Assembly: GCF_000801105.2 (NCBI RefSeq) | Contig: NW_026615379.1 | Coordinates: forward strand, 1-64,000 | Direction of reading: 5' to 3' | Length of the DNA stretch: 64,000 nt | From: Raphanus sativus | Lineage: Eukaryota > Streptophyta > Magnoliopsida > Brassicales > Brassicaceae | Shown: one piece after another, positions 10,014 through 19,689 of the stretch | Numbering within the stretch: the stretch's first letter is position 1 | Layout of the letters: every line of letters begins with the position of its first letter | The notes under the pieces: model-generated | What the model was told of the DNA's origin: nothing | Databases searched by the model: none | The model's input: only the letters and a program-made list of their open reading frames with translations | Position numbers and translations under genes: made by a program

Positions 10014-10678
10014 ATGGAAGAGGAGAGACACGGCCAAAACCTAAGGGCCACACTGAGCCAACAGTCCGCAGCTCTACAAGAGCTCCAAATTAAGATTGCT
10101 CAGTTGGGAAAAAGAAATAAGCCACAAGGCCAACGACCACCACATGGAGAAAGAAGATTTGGAGATGCACCAGAGGCTGGCTATGTTGAGCCCAAGCCAC
10201 CAGATCCTTCATGGATCACTCCACATCAAAATTGTTGCACTCATAAATATTTAACTCATTCTTCTCATGATTTTAAATCTGTTAATGATGTTAAGATTTA
10301 TTCTTTTCCAGGTGCTATCTGGCCAGATGACTATCTATCATGGGAAAGAACCATGGATGATTGGTTTTCATACCATGGCGTGCCAAAGAAATAAAAGCTG
10401 AGCCATGCCATCAAACATCTCACCGGAAGTGCATACAAATGGTGGGAAAATGTAAATGGTGCAAGATGGAGTAGTCAAAGAGAGGCTATCAAAACATAGG
10501 AAGATCTTAAAGATGCCATGGTCAGGAAGTATGTATCCTCACTTCCAACACCAGAGATTAGAGAAAGTTACCCAAGAAGGTTTTCAAGCCATGGGTCCAA
10601 AAAGGCAAAGAGAGATGTGCCCAAAGGAGGTCATAGAAGCTTGATCCATCAAGACCAGATTTGGCCAAACCAGATGCC
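10014..10678 (+). pseudogene. TRG copy A gag, N-terminal part and capsid-like domain
   Basis: Starts MEEERHGQNLRATLS with a Gln-rich coiled-coil stretch (TLSQQSAALQELQIK), then a basic linker, GERRFGDAPEAGYVEPKPPD, and the beginning of a retrotransposon gag domain (DDYLSWERTMDDWFSYHGV). A TAA at 10392 and a TAG at 10496 interrupt it. Reading through them gives AYKWWENV and ESYPRRFSSHGSKKAKRD, the rest of the domain as in copies B and C. Gag forms the particle in which reverse transcription occurs. The coding sequence is cut at 10678 by the short palindrome. Confidence 0.8.
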
Positions 10679-11017
10679 TGTAACAACCCATCCTGCGGAA
10701 CCACCCGTCCGTAGACCCAAGTTCACAGGGCTGCAGCGCACCGACCCCAACCCCTCCATTATGAGATCTCACTATCTCCATAATTAGGTTTTTGGTGAGA
10801 CTCGAACCCAGGTCCTCACCCTTTAACAGCATTCCCACATGACAAGTTGTCACCAATTGACAATGCTGTTAAAGGGTGAGGACCTAGGTTCGAGTCTCAC
10901 CAACAACCTAATTATGGAGATAGTGAGATCTCATAATGGAGGGGTTGGGGTCGGTTCGCTGCAGCGCTGTGAGCCTGGGGTCCATGGGCAGGTGGTTCCA
11001 TGGGACGGGCTGTTACA
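10679..11017. mobile_element. Short palindromic element, copy 2, with 5-bp target duplication
   Basis: Arm 1 (10679-10852) starts TGTAACAACCC and ends GTTGTCA. Arm 2 (10861-11017) is its inverted partner, lacking about 20 bases at the inner end, and finishes GGGCTGTTACA. The host word ATGCC flanks both sides (10674-10678, 11018-11022), a perfect 5-bp duplication splitting the gag frame of copy A. The arms differ from each other at many more positions than in copy 1, so this insertion is older or diverged separately. The tRNA-like GGTTCGAGTCTCACC box is present in both arms. Confidence 0.9.
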
Positions 11018-11022
11018 ATGCC

Positions 11023-11262
11023 CATGGTTTTCTATGATCAATACCAACCTAATGAGGTCCCAAAGACCATGGAGAAGAAGAAGTTTGTCAGCCAAGACAC
11101 ATTGGCCAGACCCAAAGAAAAATCAGACAAACCAATTTTTCAAGAAAAGGCCAAGGTAAGTCCTATAGTTGATAAATTTGTTTATAAATCATCTCCCACT
11201 GGTATGAGTCACTTGTCTTCGTCAAAGGATGTTAAGACAGGTTCTGAGGCCCAGAGAGACAC
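11023..11262 (+). pseudogene. TRG copy A gag, middle part
   Basis: Continues the copy A gag after the palindrome. It includes ARPKEKSDKPIFQEKAKVSP and the first H-L-S repeat, TGMSHLSSSKDVKTGSE, which matches TGISHLSLSKNVKTGPE in copy B. The frame is cut by the Athila-type palindrome, whose target duplication AATAT begins at 11263. Confidence 0.75.
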
Positions 11263-11267
11263 AATAT

Positions 11268-12713
11268 TGATGTCTTGCATATTTTCATTGTTTTAACTTC
11301 TCTTTTTATGCAATTCTATCATATAGATTAGGATCTATATGTCTTTAGGATCCATATTGCATACATATGTCCCTATCAGGTGTTGGAGCATCCTATGAGG
11401 TGATTTGAAGTGTTTGAGAGCTTAAAATCCAAAAAGAGATGAAGAATGGTGTTTGGCCAAGCAAGACAAGTCAAGAACCATTTGGACCGGGGAGACTTGG
11501 ACCGGAGTGGGCAACTCGGGCGCATCCTGAACAAGAGAAGAAGGAACCTGGACCGGGCAGGCCTGGACTGGAGTCAGCACCTCGGGCGCAAAGGAGATGA
11601 GGAGCGATCTGGAAGCCAGGACCGGGATAATGCAACCGGGCGATTTAGGACCGGGAAGAGAGGGACCGGGATCATGTACCCGGGCAGAAGAGACCATTGG
11701 GCGAGGAAGAAGCGCCCGGTTTGGGCAGGACCGGGTTGGTTCGACCAATTTCGACCATGGGTCGTTTTTATCACTTATTAATGTCCAAATTAGCCTTCTC
11801 TAAGGGCCATTTTAGTCTTTTGTCTTATGTCTTTTCCTTTCCCTAAACCTAAGTATAAATACTTTGTAATTTCCCAATTTGGGACTTATCTTAGAATTTT
11901 CTTAAGAACAAAACCTCTTGTTGATTTTCTAGATTTCTTATATATCTCAATCTCATCTTGATCTTGTGTTCTTGTGCAGATTCTAGTTCTCATCTTCCTA
12001 TCCCTACATGATTAAGCTAAGATCCATCATGGGTTTAAGAGTAATCATGGTGATTAGTGAGTAATCCACTTTTGGATTCATGGGTTAGGAATATTAAGTG
12101 TGATTAGGCTAGATCTAGGATGTATTAGTGTAGATCTATCTATTTCCTTGCTAGTAGAGTGATTTTATTGCTTCTTTTGAGTTGGCCACTCAAAGGTTGA
12201 GCTTTAGGCATTTCCCACCCACAAGGTGTTTGATGAAATGTCTGAACCAACTCTCCTAAGCTTTTAACACTCTTTACCAAAGAGATTTGTTGTTAAAGTT
12301 GTTAAGATGGCTAGTAAACTTGATATTAATGATTGCTTGCATTTCATTCAACCTAAGACATTAGATGCTTGAGATTTGCTAGCAAATGAGCATTCATCTA
12401 GATATAGAGCTTGTTTATAATAGATTCTAGGCCTAAGGTTTGCTAGATAGGTTGAAAGTGATCATCTTTAGTTCAAAACCTAATCACCCAAGGTCATATT
12501 CTCTAATCCATGAGTTCTCCCATCTCATAATCAAGAAAGTTTCTACCTTTATTGCTTTTTAGTATTATCTTAGATTAAAATCATTCTCAATATGTTGGTA
12601 GCACTTAGATTAAGCATAGTCTTGTATTCCCTTTGCTTGATAATTACTTAGAACTGGATTGACATCATTTATATTACAGCATTTGATAGGACCCTTGCAA
12701 AAGGCCTTCATCA
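11268..12713 (+). mobile_element. Athila-type LTR, plus-oriented arm of the palindrome
   Basis: 1446 bp, TGATGTC...TTCATCA. It contains a GC-rich block (about 11470-11750) with many CCGGG and ACCGGG words, and a TATA box (TATAAAT, 11854-11860) followed by an AT-rich R/U5-like stretch. Relative to the other arm it keeps about 90 more bases around 11690-11810. Open frames in the GC-rich block on both strands are composition effects. Confidence 0.88.
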
Positions 12714-12724
12714 AATTGATGATA

Positions 12725-12746
12725 GGACCCCGGCAACGGCGCCAAT
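12725..12746 (-). promoter_or_regulatory. Athila-type primer binding site in the palindrome spacer
   Basis: On the minus strand the spacer reads TGGCGCCGTTGCCGGGGTCC just after AAT that follows the LTR end TTCATCA. This is the primer site usual for Athila elements (commonly assigned to tRNA-Asp). It belongs to the minus-oriented LTR. On the other side it breaks off after about ten more bases, where the inverted LTR begins. Confidence 0.85.
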
Positions 12747-12747
12747 T

Positions 12748-14101
12748 TGATGAAGGCCTTTTGAAAGGGTCCTATCAAATGCTGTAATATAAATGATGTC
12801 AATCCAGTTCTAAGTAATTATCAAGAAAAGGGAATACAAGACTATGCTTAATCTAAGTGCTACCAACATATTGAGAGTGATTTTAATCTAAGATAATACT
12901 AAAAAGCAATGAAGGTAGAAACATTCTTGATTATGAGATGGGAGAACTCATGGATTAGGGAATATGATCTTGGGTGATTAGGTTTTGAACTAAAGATGAT
13001 CACTTTCAACCTATCTAGCAAACCTTAGGCCTAGAATCTATTATAAACAAGCTCTATATCTAGATGAATGCTCATTTGCTAGCAAATCTTAAGCATCTAA
13101 TGTCTTAGGTTGAATGAAATGCAAGCAATCATTAATATCAAGTCTACTAGCCATCTGAACACCTTTAACAACAAATATCCTTGGTAAAGAGTGTTAAAAG
13201 CTTAGGAGAGTTGGTTCAGACATTTCATCAAACACTTTGTGGGTGGGAAATGCCTAAAGCTCAACCTTTGAGTGGCCAACTCAAAAGAAGCATTAAAAGT
13301 ACTCTACTAGCAAGGAAATATATAGATCTACACTAATACATCCTCGATCTAGCCTAATCACCCTTAATCTCCCTAACCCATGAATCCAAAAGTGGATTAC
13401 TCACTAATCACCATGATTACTCTTAAACCATGATGGATCTTAGCTTAATCATGTAGGGATAGAAAGATGAGAACTAGAATCTACACAAGAACACAAGATC
13501 AAGATGAGATTGAGATTCAAAGGAAATCTAGAAAATCACCAAGAGGTTTTGTTCTTAAGAAAATTCTAAGATAAGCCCCAAATTGGGAGATTACCAAGTA
13601 TTTATACTTAGGTTTAGGGAAAGGAAAAGACATAAGTCTCTTCCGCCCGGGTACATGATCCCGGGTACATGATGGTCTCTTCCGCCCGGGTACATGATCC
13701 CGGTCACTCTCTTCCTGGTCCTAAATCGCCCGGTTGCATTATCCCGGTCCTGGTTTCCCGGTCGCTGCTCATCTCCTTTGCGCCCGAGGTGCTGACTCCG
13801 GTCCAGGCCTGCCCGGTCCAGGTTCCTTCTTCTCTTGTTCAGGATGCGCCCGAGTTGCCCACTCCGGTCCAAGTCTCCCCGGTCCAAATGGTTCTTGACT
13901 TGTCTTGCTTGGCCAAACACCATTCTTCATCTCTTTTGGATTTTTAAGCTCTCAAATACTTCAAATCACCTCATAGGATGCTCGAACACCTGATAGGGAC
14001 ATATGTATGCAATATGGATCCTAAAGACATATAAATCCTAATCGATATGATAGAATTGCATAAAAAGAGAAGTTAAAACAATGAAAATATGCAAGACATC
14101 A
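12748..14101 (-). mobile_element. Athila-type LTR, minus-oriented arm of the palindrome
   Basis: 1354 bp, the reverse complement of 11268-12713. It lacks part of the GC-rich/AT transition and instead has a short tandem duplication of a word containing CCCGGGTACATGAT (13646-13695). Scattered single-base differences between the arms show that they have diverged since insertion or derive from two different LTRs. Confidence 0.88.
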
Positions 14102-14106
14102 AATAT

Positions 14107-15034
14107 CCACATCCTTGTTGGACTCAAAAAATTTCCAAGATTTATGTCCAAGGAGTAAAGAGATTTCAAATCCAAAGAAAGAAGAGGCACCAAGCCAAGG
14201 TAAGTCTTCTAACTTCAAGGATTTAGAAGAGCCGATATGTTATAAATGTCATAAAAGAGGACACTTTGCTGTAGTTTGTCCAAATAAGAAAGCATTGAAA
14301 GAAACATCACTAGAAGAGAAAACAGATTTATCTATAAAAAGTTATAGTTTTATTCAATTTGATTTATTGGTTCAAAATTCTTGGGTGATGCACTTGTCTT
14401 TGTCAAAAGGTGTTGTAACAAGAATTCATAGGAGAAGAACCACCAGGCGTGACTCTTGTGATGGACCAGAAGATAGTTCAAGACACAAAGCAGTCCATGA
14501 TGCTTAATGAAGCAAAAACAGTATTAGAAGTATCACACCAAGGTAAGTGTTTAACACCACCTTTAGATACTATTACTGATGTGTGTGTTCTTGGAACAGG
14601 GGGTAGAAGTGAAAGTTATATGCTTACTGATGTTCCAAGTAAGGAGCCAGACCATAAGGTAAGTCATGAACCATCTCACATGTGAAAACCAAAATCTGAA
14701 CATTTGATTGTTCTAATTCCAAAACCTATGGTAAGCTTCATTTTTGATCAGCATGTTCTTAATATTTCCATGAAGAGATTAATGCACTTGTCTTGTCCAA
14801 GAGAATGTGAAATATTTTCAGGAACCAAGGGGGAGTGCACTGCCCAAAAAGAAGAGACACAATCCATGATGTTACAAGATGCTGAATTAATGCCATTAGA
14901 AGTCAGCCAAAGAAAGGGAAGTGTTTTTAATTTAAAATCGTCCCTATTACTTGATTATTCAGATATGACTCACTTTTCTTTGCCAGAGAGTTTTGATCCA
15001 GGAATAAGACAAGAAGATGGTCATACCAGCCTAG
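14107..15034 (+). pseudogene. TRG copy A gag, zinc-knuckle and H-L-S repeat region
   Basis: Pieces in shifting frames (14115-14507, 14449-14685, 14704-15042). The first holds a CCHC zinc knuckle, CYKCHKRGHFAVVC (C-x2-C-x4-H-x4-C), which in gag proteins binds RNA. Later pieces hold repeats such as MHLSLSKGV, MHLSCPRECEI and MTHFSLPESFDPGI. Frameshifts and lost segments relative to copy B make it a pseudogene. It stops where copy B inserted; the frame resumes at 24878. Confidence 0.8.
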
Positions 15035-15165
15035 GTAAATGATACAGCCTGGAAATCAGACTATAAGACTTGATGAACTGAGGTTCAACCTGAAAACAAA
15101 GAAGATAGATTTTTATGAGTTTTATGAGTTTTTATGAAACAAAACAGAAACAAACGGAAGATGAA

Positions 15166-18100
15166 TCCACACAGTAATAGCACAAGGTTCTTTCCAGGAG
15201 TGACACATCAGATTTTTAAGAACTTGAGAGATTGACATGTCATTAAATGAAAAAAGTTGAAAATCCAATCAAAACATTTTGTTTTTCCATGTCATTGTGT
15301 GACCCGCAAACCAGTCATCTCTTGAGAATACAAGTTTTCTTTGGGAGAAGAAAATGCTTAGTGTGCAAGCACGAGTGCATAGTGATCTCATTTGCTCGGA
15401 TCTCTCGACGTTGGTGGTTTGGTACGGCTCATATGGTAACGGTGTGGATCTCCGGTGGATATATTCCAGCATCGAGTGATGGTGAAGAGCGGCAGCTCCG
15501 ACGTCGCTCTCTCCTCCACGTCTCGGTACCACTACATTAAATCAACAAGAGTAAGATGACTTTATCACTCTATGGACGATGAATCCGGTGGTGATTAGTT
15601 TGCAAGAGGCAGTGGTGGAGACGATGAACGCAACGTCTTTTTGTACATATAAACAGAGAACCAAGAAGATTTGAAAGAATAACCTAGAACCATGCGAAGG
15701 CAAAAAAATAAAAGAAGAGAAGATAAGATAAGAAAAAAGAGATGACGGCTTGGCTTTATGTAGAAGGAGATAGATATACTTATATAATTTATACACCGGT
15801 TAGGTTAAAGTGAATAAAAGAATTGAGTTTTGGTCTGATGAAAAAAATTAACTAGAAAAACCAAACCGGTTTTAGTAAACCGAGATATTACAATTTATTA
15901 TTAAATTGGTGAAATCGAAGACCATGTAACAGGGCATTATTAGGGATCATTAGTAACATTAAAACATGCAGAAGATCACAAATCCACAATCCATAATTCC
16001 ATGGATATCAAACCAATGATGGAATTATTTGATGAGTTGTCAAGCTCAAACTAATCTGAGCTATGGTCTAATTCTGATGCAGATGATCGATCTCATTCTC
16101 AAAGTTACTAGCCAAGTTCATCAAAATGGACATCAGCAAATAAAGAATGCACCAACATTTATGTGAAGAATTTGATCGAAAATATCACATAATATACTCT
16201 GCATAAAATATTTTTTCAAAAGCCAATACAAAATATTGGTGATGGAGAATATTTACTCCTAATACTATAAAATCTTATATCATTTTTTAAATAAGTTCTC
16301 TACAACTTGATTTAATATCTAAACCAAAATAAATAAATTAAAATATATCTAAGATTATAATTTAAATATCTACATATATATATTTTTAATATAATTTTAA
16401 ATAAATGAAAGCTGTCTACTATTTAGTTTTTCGAAAATCAAATTTTGAAATTAAATCAAAATAAATGAATATCAATTTTTATTTTTATTTTTGACAAAAT
16501 ATCGGTGAAATACATTTTGGGAAAATAAAAAGATTTCTAAATATTTTTAGAATATTTTGTAACTGAACTTGCCATATTTTCGAAAATATTTTTATTCTTA
16601 TCCGTCGAATGTACTTTATACATTGCGTAAATAAGAGACAATTATTCCATAAGCAGTTTCTACCATGTGTAAACTTCTGAGTTGTGTGTAGAATTCGAAA
16701 TCGTAGAACTTTCGAATTACTCATAAAAGTAGAAGTTGCATTTATAAATAATGTAGTTATCTTTAGAATGCGTAGACTTCGCATTCCTCATACAGTCAAT
16801 CGAAAGGTATTGGTTCTAGATGAAGTATAATAACCTGTTTAACGTGAAATTCAATTTATACTATTTTCCGTAGAAGATGATTTTTTTTTCCGTAGAACAT
16901 AATTAAAAAAAAAAAATTTAACAAGTCTTACAACCCAAAAGATACCAGTTTGTGTATATAAGTATTTCATCAATTTTTTCTATTTTTCATTTTTTAAAGT
17001 TATTTTTTCACCAAGTTTGAAAACTGAAAAGGGTAATTGAGTCAAAAAGATACAAAAAAAGAATTTATATTAAAGAGACAAAGATGTTGTTTTCATTATA
17101 TTTTGCAAATTTCTCAATTATAAATTTAGACTTTTATCCTTAACCTTAAACTCAATTTGAAAATAAATAAATAATAAGTATAAATATAAAAGTGATATAA
17201 ATTTAGACTTTTATCCTTAACCTTCACTACGATTCATCAATAGAACCCATTTCCAGAACTAGAACAGAGTCATATACTATATATATTGTGTCAATTAATC
17301 ACTGGTACCTCAAGAGAATCAGTGAGATCACCTCCAATTTGAAGTGGAGAGACACCATTGGTAGCTAAAATACTTTTCAGAACAAAAAGCAATTGATTGT
17401 AAAGAGTTAAAGTAATCTAACAAAATCAGAGTTTTTCTATCGTCATGGCTTTTTATTTTCTTAACGAAGAGACAAAAAGAGAGCAAAAAATTATAATGTT
17501 ACAGCATCTAAACTGACCCAGAACAAGAAAGAAGAAGATACGTGACATGTGTACTCAAGGTTGAAACAGAATTTCATTTGCATGAATTTGAGATGTTTTA
17601 CGGATCGATCGAGAGCAGAATTGGGATACGAATGAACAATGAAGTAAACTGATATATTTCTGATTTTTTTTGTTCTGTAATGTTTTTTACGAGTTTCTCC
17701 AAATAACACCAATAGAGGTGTGATTTCGTATGAACTAATTTTAACTAGGAATGGATGGCAAGTATTCTGAAATCCCATTTACAAATTTTTTGTTCAAAAT
17801 ATTGTTTAGCTTTGAATAACACTTGATTTGAAAGAACTTTTATAAATTTCTGATTGAATAACAGAGGATTTCAAGTGGTTTTTAATGACTTTACACAAAT
17901 TTCATATTCAATAACAGGTGATTTGAAAAAAAAAATTAAAAATCTTTAATTGAATAACAGAGGATTTGAATAAAAACCTAAAATCGCCTAAAACTTCTAA
18001 TTCAATACACCCCCGTTAGTAAAAAGGATAGAATACAAAATCGAAATAAGAATCAAATACATTAGTCTCGTAATTAAGTCGGCTATCAAATACATATATT

Positions 18101-18576
18101 AAGAAAATGATTAAGCTCTTTATATTATTTTTAATTAGAGTTTCACATTAATTTTTATTTAATCAATAAATCAGGTAAAAATAAAGATTAAACTGATTTT
18201 TAATATATAAAAACATAAAACTAATATTTCTATTTAAATAAATCTGAAAATACAAAATACTTATATGAAACAGAAGGATAATAGTTTTAGAGTCTTTGAG
18301 ACCACATACGGGAAATTAAAACCCTCATTTTTTTGAACAATATGATATTTACGCTACAAACTCGAAAATAATTAACTTGGAAGTTAATTCCTTAAAAATT
18401 ATCAAAAACATAATTGTTATACAGTAACCAAAATATATAAAAATACAATATATGTTTAGATTAGAAATATCTATACAAAATTTATATTAAGATAATTATT
18501 CATTTATAAAATGAAAATATTTTATTAACAATAAAACAAAAATAAATCCCGCGGCGTAGCGCGGGTAATTACCTAG
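15166..18576 (+). mobile_element. Non-autonomous Helitron, 3411 bp
   Basis: Exact ends follow from comparison with the uninterrupted LTR at 23300-24872. The insert starts TCCACACAG and ends TTACCTAG, between host A (15165) and T (18577) with no duplication. A GC hairpin (CCCGCG/CGCGGG, 18548-18565) stands 7 bases before CTAG. These are the rules of Helitron insertion: 5' TC, 3' hairpin plus CTRR, A/T target. There is no Rep or helicase sequence inside. Confidence 0.93.
15180..18540. other. Helitron filler, no recognisable gene
   Basis: AT-rich non-coding sequence. Frames at 15247-15540, 15269-15532 (minus), 16485-16784 (minus) and 17491-17778 (minus) have no features of a known family. A 28-bp direct repeat with TAGACTTTTATCCTTAACC occurs near 17127 and 17203. 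A MITE-like stretch with repeated TTGAATAACAGAGGATTTGAA words lies at 17810-18010. The filler could include a captured gene fragment near 15380-15540, where composition is more balanced, but I cannot name it. Confidence 0.4.
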
Positions 18577-18870
18577 TGAGATGCTAATGATATGAAGAAT
18601 AAATCAGAGTAAATAAACAAAGATAAAGGATAGATATGGTGGAATCAAGCTGCTGGATGTGTATCACTCTCAGCTTGATCAAATGATGGATTGAAGTGGA
18701 ATTGCGGATGAAGGTTTGATTGAATCTCTCAATCTGATGGATGATGGACGAAATGGATTGAATAGACACCACAAAGCTCTGTGAAAGGAGACTTTGATAA
18801 GCCTGGTTGCTCAAGAGCTGCTTCTCACAAACTCAAAAGACTTCAAACAATAATTTTAAGAAAACTAGAA
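18577..18870 (-). promoter_or_regulatory. TRG copy B 3' LTR: transcribed end region
   Basis: Corresponds to the R/U5 part of the LTR, downstream of the TATA-like CCTATAAAGCTC on the minus strand near 18930-18941. It holds GAATGAAAATGCAG and later TTGATCAAGCTGAGAGTG as in copy A (8826-9050). No coding sequence; the minus-strand frame 18584-18814 is the same low-complexity stretch seen at 8865-9131. Confidence 0.45.
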
Positions 18871-19689
18871 AACTGCATTTTCATTCATAAAATTCAAAGG
18901 TCGTTTTTACAATGAAGCAAAGACAAGAGCTTTATAGGCTCGACCAAGACAGACTCTAACAGTCATAAAATGATAAAAGGAAAGTAATAAACTCGAAATA
19001 AAAGACTTGGAAGCAAAGGGATTGATGGCTCCATGAAAACTAGCCGTTGGAGACTTGATGATGAAGATCTTGGCCCAATAAATGTAGCTGATGTTCTTCT
19101 TGTATCTGGACGGTTTGAGTGGGTAAGTAAGCTTCCTGGGAATCTTCTTTACTGTCTGTAATGAGCTGATGTCGTGCCTGATCTGAAGAGAAAGAGCTGT
19201 TGGAGCTTTATTGCAAGAATCTCCAAATAAGGCAGTTTTGGTGTAAGTGTGGATCCTCCTGATCCAATGGGGGCTGGTGCATGGCATAGACTTGTAAAAC
19301 TCTTCTTTGACTCCTATAATGTCTCCTGGACGTCTTGGTTTAGTCCTGATGTCTTCTGGTCGGATTGGAATGGCTGGGAAATGATCAAACCGAAAGATTG
19401 TCCAATATTTCCATAAATAGCTCCGGTTTGATTTAAGTGAGTCTTCATTGAACCAACTGATCTCCTGGGTTCTGGTGTAGCTAATGACTTCTTGAATACC
19501 TCCTGATTGGTTGAAATGATCTCCTGGACGCCAATGTCTGGTTTGAAGCTGATTGAACCGGTTAGCTTCCAATTGAGGCAAGTGTAGAACTGGTTTGACC
19601 GGTTTTGGCATATTGGGCATAACTCCATAATTCCGTGGCCATTTCTCCTGATATTGGGCTTCCTGGAAAGATGAGAGACTCCTATTGAA

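Larger units (their letters stand above)
11268..14101. mobile_element. Palindrome of two inverted Athila-type LTRs around a primer binding site
   Basis: A 2834-bp insertion made only of one LTR in plus orientation (11268-12713), a 34-bp spacer (12714-12747) and the same LTR in minus orientation (12748-14101). Both outer ends are the LTR start (TGATGTCTTGCAT). Flanking AATAT at 11263-11267 and 14102-14106 is a perfect 5-bp duplication, and removing the insert restores the gag alignment with copy B. The spacer, on the minus strand, begins AATTGGCGCCGTTGCCGGGG, the Athila-style primer binding site. There is no gag, pol or polypurine tract inside. Confidence 0.92.

Noticed and set aside
10014..10394. 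Host zinc-knuckle or coiled-coil gene
   Set aside because: It is collinear with gag of TRG copies B and C and sits between a primer binding site and a polypurine tract.
12600..12850. Inverted repeat centre as a CRISPR-like or terminator hairpin
   Set aside because: It is the centre of a kilobase-scale inverted LTR pair with a primer binding site.
11422..13947. Arg/Gly-rich and Pro/Val-rich frames in both arms of the Athila palindrome
   Set aside because: They fall in the GC-rich LTR block, appear in both strands, and lack any domain.
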